This document shows positions 12,301 through 23,700 of a stretch of 64,000 nt of DNA, piece by piece. A model generated the notes under the pieces. That model made no database searches. It was not told the origin of the DNA and worked only from the letters and a program-made list of their open reading frames with translations. The translations under genes were made by a program, and so were the position numbers. Source of the stretch: Phallusia mammillata (lineage: Eukaryota; Chordata; Ascidiacea; Phlebobranchia; Ascidiidae). Where the stretch lies: contig QLIY01000079.1 of NCBI GenBank assembly GCA_003260075.1, positions 116,496 to 180,495 of the forward strand. Reading direction: 5' to 3'. Position 1 is the stretch's first letter. Each line of letters starts with the position of its first letter.

Positions 12301-13577
12301 TAAAATCTACTTAATCTCATAAAACTTCTTTTCAAATCAATTAACATCGCAAACTATGACGTCAGAGAAAAATGCAAAAAAAAAATAGAGTTAGAATTTT
12401 CTGTGAGAGGTTGCCTTGTCCGTAGGCGCCGAGTTTTACAAAAATGCAAGGTGGCGGACATAAAATATGACGTCACTTTATTTGACGTCACTAAAGCGTG
12501 CAACCACAAGAACTCAAATTCAAAGACAAATAAACGTTTCATAGAAATAACGTTTAATTCGCAAATGCAACACGTTGCTGTAACGTTTATCATTGGTTTA
12601 GCAACGTTTAAAAAACTGTTTCGTTAAGTTAACCTTATATAACAACACATTTGCATTGTACACAACAATGGCCCATTCACTGGCAGACAATTGTGTTTTT
12701 GCAGTTTTAAGCCACGTATTGTGTCTGTATCGCCAGCACGTTTGTTTTAAAGCAAAATTGTTGCTAATTTTCTTCAGATTTGACGATATTTCGTATGTAA
12801 CCGCTACAAACTAACCAAAATATCCACGGTGGCCGCCACCGTGCTTTAAAAACCCAAGGTGGCGGCGCCACTCCGCCACCGCCTACTCGGCGCCTATGGC
12901 CTTGTCGTTGTTGTAAGCTGTTGTGTTAAAAGCGTTTTATTATCGAGCTAAAATGCTGTCAAGTCCACTTGTAGTCACGTCGCCGTCATAAACAGCCTCT
13001 TCGTGCATGGCTTAATCGATGTTACCCACATTTAAATGGTAACGATTGAATTGTTACAAAACGAATACGGATACGGATTATTGCGTCCTTTGATCGTAAA
13101 AAAAGGTCCGAGGATGAAACATAATAGCGCAAACAACAAGACTGCCTTTCTATATGACAGAAATCCAAAGAAATACCATACATAAGTATTACNCGCCGAG
13201 TTTTACAAAAAAGCAAGGTGGCGGACATAAAATATGACGTCACTTTATGTGACGTCACTAAAGCGTGCAACCACAAGAACTCAAATTCAAAGCCAAATAA
13301 ACGTTTCATAGAAATAACGTTTAATTCGCAAATGCAACACGTTGCTGTAACGTTTATCATTGGTTTAGCAACGTTTAAAAAACTGTTTTGTTAAGTTAAC
13401 CTTATATAACAACACATTTGCATTGTACACAACAATGGCCCATTCACTGGCAGACAATTATGTTTTTGCAGTTTTAAGCCACGTATTGTGTCTGTATCGC
13501 CAGCACGTTTGTTTTAAAGCAAAATTGTTGCTAATTTTCTTCAGATTTGACGATATTTCGTATGTAACCGCTACAAA

Positions 13578-13666
<89 letters not shown>

Positions 13667-14336
13667 GTCGTTGCAAGCTGTTGTGTTAAAGCGTTTTATA
13701 ATCGAGCTAAAATGCTGCCAAGTCCACTTGTAGTCACGTCGCCGTCATAAACAGCCTCTTCTTGCATGGCTTAATCGATGTTACGCACGTTTAAATGGAA
13801 ACGATTGAATTGTTACAAAACGAATACGGATTATTGCGTCCTTTGATCGTAAAAAAAGGTCCGAGGATGAAACATAATAGCGCAAACAACAAGACTGCCT
13901 TTCTATATGACAGAAATCCAAAGAAATAGGGGGGGGGGTGTTAAAAGCGTTTTATTATCGAGCTAAAATGCTGTCAAGTCCACTTGTAGTCACGTCGCCG
14001 TCATAAACAGCCTCTTCGTGCATGGCTTAATCGATGTTACCCACATTTAAATGGAAACGATTGAATTGTTACAAAACGAATACGGATACGGATTATTGCG
14101 TCCTTTGATCGTAAAAAAAGGTCCGAGGATGAAGGGGGGGGGGGGGGGTGCTGATAGTTTTTTTTTTGATTGATTTAATATTTAAATCGTCATCTAATAT
14201 TGCTGGTAAGACTTTTGCTCCACAAACTCGACGCTACATGATGATGTCGTTACAATGCATATTTTGTTTTTAGAAGAGCCAAGGTCAGGTCGAGAATGTG
14301 AAAGAAGACACCGAGGAGTACTACGCCATCCAGTGA
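9333..14336 (+). CDS. Neurotensin-like neuropeptide precursor (PSII/PSIL peptides)
   Basis: Five exons join in frame: 9333-9408, 9789-9820, 10445-10645, 11671-11988 and 14274-14336, giving 229 residues. Residues 1-20 form a signal peptide (MSPQKVFVLSLILTISFANG). From residue 143 exon 4 encodes a tandem peptide array bounded by dibasic sites: FRVPSII, YNVPSII, YHVPSIL, MNVPSII, LMIPAVI and QFAYNPSIF, each followed by KR or KKK. No Gly precedes the cleavage sites, so the peptides should carry free C-termini, as neurotensin does (its end is PYIL). Published Ciona neurotensin-like peptides end similarly, as I recall. An extra candidate, SARFDNSFIL, lies between RR and KR in exon 3. Acidic spacers flank the array. 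The stop in exon 5 sits beside a C/G run, so the extreme C-terminus is less sure. Exon 5 is repeated at 14569-14628. Confidence 0.87.
10150..10351. mobile_element. hAT-type MITE, CAGTGGTCGGCAACC family
   Basis: It begins CAGTGGTCGGCAACC and ends GGTTGCCGACCACTG, an inverted pair, with near-matching 8-base flanks ATCTAAAT and ATTTAAAT. At 202 bp it is non-autonomous. It lies in intron 2 of the neuropeptide gene. Relatives are at 11409-11604, 18468-18680 and 21302-21507. Confidence 0.88.
10767..11127. mobile_element. hAT-type MITE, CAGTGRCGTAGCC family
   Basis: The ends CAGTGACGTAGGCAGCC and GGCTACGCCACTG are inverted and flanked by a perfect 8-base duplication GCTGCGGA (10759-10766 and 11128-11135). 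The 361-bp body has no reading frame of note. It sits in intron 3 of the neuropeptide gene. Confidence 0.88.
11409..11604. mobile_element. hAT-type MITE, CAGTGGTCGGCAACC family, second copy
   Basis: It shares nearly its whole length with 10150-10351, including CCGGTCCGCGATAAAA and CAAAAACGGTCCGCAG. Left flank CTGCAGTA resembles right flank CTGCATTT. It ends just upstream of the exon 4 acceptor of the neuropeptide gene. Confidence 0.82.
12421..12898. mobile_element. Non-autonomous element with TAGGCGCCGAG ends and 8-bp duplication
   Basis: Ends CGTAGGCGCCGAG and CTCGGCGCCTATG form 13-base inverted repeats with one mismatch. Direct repeats GCCTTGTC lie at 12413-12420 and 12899-12906. It holds GGTGGCGG tracts. 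An incomplete second copy starts at 13194, just after an ambiguous base at 13193, and is interrupted by the long G run. Confidence 0.8.
13579..13665. other. Long G homopolymer (87) replacing the 3' end of a mobile element
   Basis: It lies between CTACAAAC and TGTCGTTG. In the other copy the same two anchors are separated by 91 ordinary bases (12812-12902). The near-equal length indicates a placeholder sized to an estimated gap, not real DNA. Confidence 0.85.
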
Positions 14337-14568
14337 TCCCCCCGGGGGGGGGGCGAGTTAAGCTTGTTTTTTTTCAAAAAAAAAACTTAACCTCAAATCC
14401 GGCCTAAAAATCTCAAGTCGACTTACAATTCTAATGTGAGTTTGCTGATAGTTTTTTTTTTTGATTGATCTAATATTTAAATCGTCATCTAATATTGCTA
14501 GAAATACTTTTGCTCCACAAACTCGACGCTACATGATGATGTCGTAACAATGCATATTTTGTTTTCAG

Positions 14569-14628
14569 AAGAGTCAAGGTCAGGTCGAGAATGTGAAAGA
14601 GGACACCGAGGAGTACTACGCCATCCAG
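14569..14628 (+). other. Redundant copy of neuropeptide exon 5
   Basis: The same acceptor and the same 20 codons as 14274-14333, with two silent-type changes, then cut by a G run exactly where the first copy has its stop codon. Treated as the allelic copy. Confidence 0.8.
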
Positions 14629-17600
14629 GGGGGGGGGAGACTGGTTGACGAGCGAGTTGTGAGCACTCGAGCGAAACACTTGTTTAGCCAGGAATAATAT
14701 CAGATTTATTTCTTAAAATTATGCAAATTGTTTTCAATTCTCTTCTAGGAAAGAAGAGCAATCTCAATGAGTTTCAAAGCTTTTCAAGAGATGCTTGTTC
14801 GTTTGCCCTCTTTACACATACAATTAGGTTGAGGTCATGGCCCAGACCCGATTTTTGTTTTACATTAATCTCGAGATAGACCTAAAAGTGAGATTTACCA
14901 AAGTGAAATTATAGCAGGAAGATGGTTGAGTGTGAAGTCCAAAATCGAGTCATTTTTTCGTAAACATTTGCCAATGAACAAAAAGCCTGTGCTGTTTTAA
15001 CGGAAGTACAATCTGAGAATTGATAAGTCACTTTTCGTATTTGGAGATTTAAGTATCTCAGATTTGAAACTCTGGTAAAACAGTGAGCAATTATTCTGGG
15101 GGGGGGGGCCCCAGGCCCGATTTTTGTTTTACATTAATCTCGAGATAGACCTAAAAGTGAAATTTACCAAAGTGAAATTACAGCAGGAAGATGGTTGAGT
15201 GTGAAGTCCAAAATCGAGTCATTCGTAAACATTTGCCAATGAACAAAAAGCCTGTGTAGTATTAACGGAAGTACAATCTGAGAATTGATAAGTCGCTTTT
15301 CGTATTTGGAGATTTAAGTTTGAAACTCTGGTACAGTTAGTAATTATCCTGTAAACTTATTTTGGGAGTGATCTGGCCACTATGTTTAAATCGGGTTTTA
15401 AGACAGTAAAAAGAGTACCGTCATTTAGTTGACGAACACAAAACACTGTAAAGACGTGCACATACATATGTGTGAATGTAATGTTCTTATTTTCCCATAA
15501 GCAGAGGCGAACCGGGCTCTTTTACCAGCCTCAAGCAATTATGACTTTGATTTCCCATATACTGTTGTGACTCCTGGCTTCAAAGCTGAAGTTGTAATAT
15601 TAAAATGCTTACATTTATAGAAGACATTGCAGTATCACAAATTAAAACATACACGAATCGTAAATTTATTCGTCAGTCTTGTCTTGAACATTTTATATTT
15701 ACCGCTCATTTTATATTTCATTTACGTTTACTATCACCTTTATACGACCTTTACTTGAACGAGTAATCGCCGATTTTGGATCACGCACCAGGCATGGCGA
15801 AACTTATTTGCTGTATTAAAACGGAAACCATAAGGGTCATATCTTTCTTTGCGTGGTGACATTTTCCATTTTTTCCGTCACGAACAAACAGATAGGGGGT
15901 GATTAATATTTAATGTAATGAGTACGAATTGGGTGACATTGAAGGCAGGGTTCCATAATTACTCAATCATTACCGCACTCCGTGTGAAAATCGAATATAT
16001 CGATGCGTTTTTACGTATTTGCTGCAAGACTTCGATGCTTAACAAAGCACAGGTTGTTGCATATACATCTCATATAAGTTATTGCTGGTCTGTTGTTGTC
16101 ACACAAATTGAACACTTGTCATTTGCAGGATCGCAGTGGGATTCCATGCTTTTTATTTTTTACATTTCTTTGCTTTAAAACAATAAGCCGAGGTCACTTT
16201 GCCGGTAGATTTCGGTCTTTGGATCAACGCAAACCCGACTCACTATAAGTTGTGAAAGCTTCTCAAGATCAGCCATTTAATTGACTTGGTTTGAATTTGT
16301 TCCCGTACATTATTGAAGGTCACAACTGGTCAATAAAGCGTATTTATATCCCAAGTTCAAAGATTGAAAGACATTAACCCTTTGGTATAATAGAGTAGAC
16401 CGTCCCAATCAAAATGCTTTTAGCAGAATAGTGGAAAAGCAGTTGGTCAATAAACGAAATTCATGTTCCATATACTGTACTGTTATAACCCAGATTTGCA
16501 GTTGGTTTTTATCCGTTTTCAAATATTTTAATGCCACAATAAAACGGCAAATGTTAACACGAGAACTTATATCGGAAACTGAATGAAGGTTTTTTCGTAA
16601 TATTTAAATATTTGCATACACAACTAAAAAATGTTTCTCTGTTTTGGAAATTTACTACATGTAAACTTTCCCTTCTTATAAAAAATGTTCTAGGCATTTC
16701 CAAAAGCAGCCAGTTTTAGATTTTGCTAAAATACCAAAACCATTCAACAATTTTCTGCAAGGTAAATTTTTTAATTTTTTTTCCAAAACACACGTGGCAC
16801 TCATAAATTAATAAATGTCAGCCACTTTGCGTTAAATTGATGCGGTCAACTCATAAATATGCAAGTGGTTAAATTGGAATGGACCTAATGATATTTTGAT
16901 GATTACCGTCCAAGCTGTACTACATGGGAAACGTTCATTAAATTGCATTGAACATTACGAAATATAGTTCAAGGAAAAGATGATTAGGCGCTATTGTCGT
17001 CTTGAGCGTCAATTACTCTCCATTAGATTCAAAAATAGGGTTTCTAATAGAAGACATTTCATAAGGTGATCCTATTTCATTTAAAACGTATGTAAAAGAC
17101 GATCACATAAAAAACTTAACTTTATTTTTGGGATTGCGTTGTTTATTTATTACATTGTTTTGTCAGACATTAATATTCTTGTTTTTTTACGAACTTTTGA
17201 AGCAGTGTTTTGATCCCGAAATCACAAAAATAATCAACTAAAAAGTATCAAAGAACCTTAACCTTAATACAAGCTACCAATATACTAGCATAGTGCTAGT
17301 ACCAAACATATATGCGGTACCGCGGGTTTCTGTGGTACCAAACGTACCTATGGTACCATAAATACTTGCGGCATTTAAATCACACCTGTTAAACTGTTAC
17401 AAGTGGATTTAACACCAGAGATTATATCCTTATGATAATGCTAGCCCCTATATCGAACACGGCTGTGATTGATTGCTTGGCAGTGAAATGCGGTAGTTGT
17501 TGATAACAAAGGATTATCAAGATATTGCTCGCTGCGAAATTGAAACGTGCTCGGATTTTACTTCAAATATAGTTTGCCCTTTAGTGTGACCTTCGCTAAG

Positions 17601-18467
17601 GTCATTTACATAGCGCGCTTGAGTGACATTGAATAAAACACTATTGTAACGTAAACACGATGCCCTATCACTGCGCGCAAGCCGTGTTAAAGGCGTTTTA
17701 ATAAAGAAAGTTGGATTTATAAATGAGTGTGCCATTATCACTGGTCACTATGAAGGCTTCACGGCTGATTTTTAATAATGAATACACGTTCAAAAATACG
17801 TTTATGTGGCCCTGTGTTAAGTGCATAAAGGATACTGATTATAGGGCACATTTCTTTCTATGCAGAACACGGACACAAAACAGCAACCACACGCTACTTG
17901 TTCCTTAAACAAGTTATTTATTGTAAGAAACAGCCAGTAGAAATTGCGTGGTCCGATCGCCGATCAGAGATAATGAAAAGTGAAAGGTTGGATCCAACGC
18001 TGTGACGGTCCAATGAGCGAAAGGTCACCATTTATCGGTCGGTGGCAGTCGCCGTTCGGCGGTTTCTAAAGATGAACTTTATGCACAACAGGTTTTATTT
18101 CTATTCGTATTATCATCTTCCTACCGACTGTGTTCTACATAAACTGGATGGAAACTCACGAAACTGCTGTAGCTTATGACAAAATTTTTGTCTTACTTAG
18201 GCTACATCTATACAATATTATCCAATGTATTCCACCTTTGGGTACTGCTTTTATACATCCGATGTATTCAAATTTATTACCTTTTCTATTATTTAGCCTA
18301 AACAATATCCGGCAAAATGGTTCCTACATTCTCAAGTATTTTAATATTGCAAAACAGCTACAGTTTCAGCAGGGCACAGCTGCGAAACACCATTATTCAA
18401 ATTTTATGTTTTTTTACAACTTTATTAGTAACTTAGTTATTGGGTTCGAGCCCAGGACGCTCTAGAG

Positions 18468-18680
18468 CAGGAGCAACCTTTTTTTGCACTGCGGACCGTT
18501 TTTTAAACTGAAATTTTATCGCGGACCGGCCTTCAAAGAACTACAAATATTTGTTAATAAAAACGCTTAAATTAGTTTATCATCCCAGGGATACATGGGC
18601 AAAATGTTTTAAGGCATTAACCTTGAAAATTACACAGCCCGGTAACGAACTCCTCGCGGGCCGGAGGTTGCCGACCACTG
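18468..18680. mobile_element. hAT-type MITE, degraded copy of CAGTGGTCGGCAACC family
   Basis: Reverse orientation relative to 10150-10351. It has GCACTGCGGACCG and CGCGGACCGGCC inside and GGTTGCCGACCACTG at the right end. The left end is decayed and I see no target duplication. Confidence 0.75.
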
Positions 18681-18800
18681 CACCACGGTACGAATGCCGA
18701 TCGGCGATCAGGTATTTTATGTCGGCGTATGGGTCACTATGCAGCTGCCAAGCGGCAAAAACATTTTTTCAACATTCAACACTAGCGGCAGCAGCGCGCT

Positions 18801-18801
<1 letters not shown>

Positions 18802-18879
<78 letters not shown>
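18802..18879. other. Long G homopolymer (78), likely gap placeholder
   Basis: An uninterrupted G run in a region with no gene. It gives artificial poly-Gly and poly-Pro frames on the two strands. No duplicate exists to measure what it replaces. Confidence 0.7.
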
Positions 18880-18881
<2 letters not shown>

Positions 18882-20716
18882 TAATATGCGCGTCAAGTCC
18901 TGGTTTTGACTGCAGGGCAAATCGGAGCGTCAAATGTAAACAACGTAAACGGGTTACACTGTAATGTTGTTTAGGTTTATTACGAATACAAAGGCAACAA
19001 CTAGACTGAAGTAAGTTACCGCATAGCCAAGAATCAGTCTCGGGCAAAGAATTTGAGTGTAATGTAAATGAAGTATGAAGACTTAGTATGCCAAGTGAAT
19101 ATGAAATAACATAGATATTATGCTTGTTAAACGCGCTATCATGGTCAGGACAGACTATAAAATGAAAAGGACCGATGTGTTTTGTATTGGTGAGACTATA
19201 ATTTTGGTCGATTAAATAAACATATAGGTTCACGGCTGTTTGAATTGGGAATATAACTGGCGTCTGAATTTAAATCTTATGTTTTCGTGTTTACAATTTG
19301 AGTTCTTAAAACCTCGATATACAGGAAAGTAAAGAGCTCCCTTGTGATGCGTGTTTACACGCCAACGGTTACAACCACGTTTTGTGACGTTTGCATGATG
19401 ATTATGACGTAACTGTTGCTTGCACAGCATACCCGAAGGCTGTGATTGTAAAGTTATTGTGCATGAAGAGAGTATGATTATTGTATAACTTATGGGGGGG
19501 GGGCATAGGTTCAAGGCTGTTTGAATTGGGAAAACAAATGGCGTCTGAATCTAACTCTTATGTTTTCGTGATTACAATTTGAGTTCTTAAAACCTCGATA
19601 TACCGGAAAGTAAAGAGCTCCCTTGTGATGCGTGTTTATACACGCCAACGGTTACAACCACGTTTTGTGACGTTTGCATGATGATTATGACGCAACTGTT
19701 GCTTAGACACTGTACCCGAAGGCTGCGTTTGTAAAGTTATTGTGCATGAAGAGAGTATGATTATTGTATAACTTATATCTGGTATATGCGGCATGCAAAA
19801 AAGCTGGCACTTTATTTATGATGACTGTTTTATAGCGGGGTAATGAACAATATAAACCTGAGACTGGTTTTAGCACAAGTATGCCAGCAATACAGCCGAT
19901 ATGTGTAAAGGTAGGCTACATAGTAAGGTGCTTAAACAACACAAAGCACAAGATATAAACCACTAAGGTTGCATGCAAAAGTTTTACAATTAATTAAATT
20001 GAAGGTTACACGTGATAATTATATACATAATAGTTATTAGTTAAGCTTGTGCAGTGTCAAGCGCCAGCGGCGAGGTCAAAGTCAAGTTCAGAATGACTGA
20101 AGTTCAAAAGCAGTGACTGTGAAGAGCAAATACTATAGCGGGCGTTGAATAGAGTTTTAAATAGATTTGAACGAACTGGTTCAACCCAGATAAAATGACA
20201 CGTAGACAACACGACAAGGACATTTAGTTAGTTGCTGAGATATGTTTTCCACGAACCAGAGCAAACACAAAAAACGCAACTACGTTAGTTTGTACACAAC
20301 AGTTTAACCACAGTAATAAGATAGTTAATTGACAGTACGAGATAAGCCCAGGTACCACTTAACCAAAGGAAGGACAGTTTATTTTGGTCAAAACGTAATA
20401 GTACAGCAGTTGTTCTGAAGCAATGTTGGTAAATGGCATGATTTAATGTTTGCCCATGCATTACACCACGTACAGGAACCTAGGCCTACTTACGTGTCCA
20501 CATACTTTAGTTAGATAACTCAGATCAAGCTTTACATATGTCTTACTATTGTTGTTTTAGTAAGTTATTCCCCTTGCTGTGTTACTATGTTTTGTTTCGA
20601 TTCGCAGTAACATAGCCCGACCAAAGTGCTGTAAATAGGTTACTTGTGGGCCAATACATAAACCGCTTTGCTCACAGAGTGTATTCTTCGAAAAGAAGCT
20701 TTTGATCGTGTTACAC

Positions 20717-23700
20717 ATGTCTGACAACGCACAAAGGCAGTCAGTGGACCATCAAAGTCGACTGAACTTGTACATCAACGATGTTAAAACCAAACTAAAC
20801 GGATTCAGTACAGAATGTAAATTACATTTGCTGATTCTCGCCAACGTTGCCGTGTTTTCCCTCTACCACGTGTTTATGGAATCAGTGGACCATGACAGTG
20901 ACGTTACCGCCGCAAAACAGCGCGTTTTGGGGGAGGGCTGGTGGGCGATGTCGCGCAAAAAAGACATCGCGGATTTCGAGTGGAGTTTTTGGTTTTCAGA
21001 AGCCCGTTTTGCTCTCATCTCTATGCTTGTGTCACATACTGTAGTGAGCCTTTTGTGCAAGAGAGTTCTGCCTGAGGTAAGTCCGCTTGTAGCTAGTGTA
21101 TTTCCACCCATTTATAAACAAAGTTTAGGAAATGCAAAAACGCCGATCGTCAGTGGACTTCCCGTCTAAAGATACATAATATTTGCTTGGTTCTGACTAT
21201 ACTTCCCTCTAAAGGCGAGTTTTCGAGGAACTGTTGCAAGCAAATGTCAAAGTACTAACAAAATTGTCAACATTTTTTTAATCGTTTTATATCAGTTAGA
21301 CCAGGGGTCGGCAACCTTTTTGCACTGCGGACCGTTTTTGAAAGTGAAGGGGGGGGGGTTTTATCGCGCACCGGTCTTCAAAAAACTACAAATATTTAGC
21401 AATAAAAACGACTAAATGAGTTTATCATCCCCGGGATACATGGGCAAAATGTTTTATAGGATTTAACCTGAAATATAGGGCCGCGGACCGGCGGTGGCCG
21501 ACCACTGAGTTAGACAATGTCACATGCTGTTTTACATGCGTAAAATGCGAAATCATTAAAATATCTTCTAAGCTCATTCTTTGAAAATATTTGTACAAAT
21601 ATAAATATAGAAAACGGAAGTTAGGTAATGGTTCGACCAAGATGACTTACTTTATTATTATTATTAGAACGTCTCGACAAAGTTATATCATTAAAATAAT
21701 AAATAATACAGTCAACTCTGATGGCTGCTCTAATGTCGTAATTTGACTTTGACTGAAGTTTAGAGAAAGTTGATTATAAACTTGATTTCGATTGCCGGCC
21801 CAAAACACGTGTAAAAATACCCCATGTTTAACCATGGCATACACACATATTCACAACAATTTTACATCTATTCTTTAGGCTCGCGATGCCATCCTGCTCG
21901 CACATGACATCTTGTGGGTATACGGTCTACTGGGTGGAAGTTACATCATAACTATGACGTTACTGTGTGTCGCGTATTTCTACGTGACGCAATTCAATGA
22001 CGAAATGTATCTGTGGTGTTTAACTGTCGGTTTGTTGCTGACGACACAGATTACGTCAATTGACAAGGTACGTTGCAGTATTTGTTGATTAAAGGGGGGG
22101 GGGGTTATGTGACGCAATTCAATGACGAAATGTACCTGTGGTGTTTAACCGTCGGTTTGTTGCTGACGACGCAGATTACGTCAATTGACAAGGTACGTTG
22201 CAGTATTTGTTGATTAAAGCAGTTTGTTTTAAAATTGTCTGAAAACCCAACACAATTTGATCAATTTCCTGGGTTACATGGCTTATTAATCTCATATCTT
22301 AACTAATAGTGATGGGACGAGTACCCGGTACTAGGTACTCGGTATCGAACGATTTCAGTGGTATCGATACTCGTACTCGGTGGGGGGGGGGGGGGTGCTT
22401 TAGACTTTAGAGAGTTGATCAAACAGGTATAATGGATTAGCCTACTGCAGTTGACTTTGGTCTTTGATTTCATGCATAGGAGTTTATAGTATAAATACTA
22501 ATTAGGGACCATTGGGCTTCATTAATAAAATCGTTTTACCGTTCCCCCATACCTTAAAGTGCCTCAAGTGTATATAAATGGGTGTAACTGATGATGGCAT
22601 GGGCATTTGCCGAAACGGTTAAAAAAACAAAGCATGACGCTTTTTACGTCTATTTGAGCCGCTATTTCCACCTTAAAATCGTTCTTACCTATATACTGAA
22701 ACTTCAACGTATACCCGTTGGCAGGTTTTGTCTCACCTTGGTTCCAACACATATTCTGTGATGGCGCACTCCTCGTTTGTGTTCGCAATATTCCGCTGCT
22801 CAAGCTTCGGACTGGAACGTTGTAAACCTCGGACAAAAAGTGATGAGTCGAGTGAAAACACCTTCAGTTTGTTTCAGTTGTTTCGTTACAACTTCTATCT
22901 TCCCTACTACTTCTTTGGGCCAGTCATGACCTTCGATTGTTTTGTGCGAAAGGTGGGTTTTTTTTTCACTGGCTTCGAACCCAGAACACTCCCGGAGACG
23001 AATCCCGATCAGGTGTTTTATGTCTGTATGTGGGTCGGGGGGGGGGTGATTGTTTTGTGCGAAAGGTGGGTTTTTTTTTCCACAGAGTTCGAACCCAGAA
23101 CACTCCCGGGGACGAATCCCGATCAGGTGTTTTTATGTCTGTATATGGGTCAGGCGCGCCGAACCATACGGGGGGGGGGTCACTCTTCGTTTGTGTTCGC
23201 AATATTTCGCTGCTCCAGCTTCGGACTGGAACGTTGTAAACCTCGGACAAAAAGTGATGAGTCGGGGGGGGGGGCAAAGTGACTCAAGTGTATATAAATG
23301 GGTGTAACTGATGTGGCCTTCATGCCACTGATGATGGCATGGGCATTTGCCGAAACGGTTAAAAAAACAAAGCAGGGGGGGGGGGAACCATTCGGCCAAG
23401 TTCCTGCCGCGAACGGTGGGTCAACTAGAGAAGAGCTTCTCCACATCCTAGTAGCGACCACCTCTGGGCGTTTCCTATAGGCTGATTAAGTGGGTGTGAT
23501 CATAATAGGCAACAGTAGCGGTGCTGCCAGAAGGTCAACATTTCTAAAAGCGCTGTACTTTTCAGGACCAGCTCAAATAGCGTATTGCAACGTAAATTAA
23601 CGGCGAGCTCAATTTACTGTCAATTAACTGCTTGTAAGGACGCTTGCATGTTAAAATACCTGAAAAAAAAACGAAATGATCTTTTGGCTACACGTAACTT

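Larger units (their letters stand above)
12426..14628. repeat. Chain of overlapping copies inside neuropeptide intron 4 and exon 5
   Basis: Sequence 12426-13190 recurs from 13194 to 13928. After a ten-G run, part recurs again at 13939-14133, and after 15 G the exon 5 region appears at 14149-14343 and, following ten G, again at 14354-14628. Every joint is a G run except the ambiguous base at 13193. True intron 4 is probably much shorter than shown. Confidence 0.8.
14638..20716. other. Six-kilobase region without a recognised gene
   Basis: I see no exon with family similarity. It contains an overlap pair 14845-15097 and 15111-15345 joined by G, a MITE at 18468-18680, a 78-base G run at 18802-18879, and an overlap pair 19224-19493 and 19504-19780 joined by ten G. 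The reading frame 18130-18465 has no recognisable features. The 3' UTR of the neuropeptide gene and upstream control DNA of HHATL probably lie here. Confidence 0.5.

Noticed and set aside
13579..13665. Natural G-quadruplex or programmed poly-G tract
   Set aside because: Run lengths are constant (10) or match a gap size; no biological reason seen.
13423..13689. Poly-Gly / poly-Pro reading frames across long G or C runs (also 2781-3176, 18551-19233, 29688-29800)
   Set aside because: They are translations of homopolymer fillers, not proteins.
18130..18465. 111-residue plus-strand protein
   Set aside because: No recognisable family, and its end runs into a SINE-like and MITE sequence.
22935..23385. 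Exon shuffling or tandem exon duplication in HHATL
   Set aside because: Fragments are joined only at G runs and step backward; a complete, ordered set of exons exists without them.
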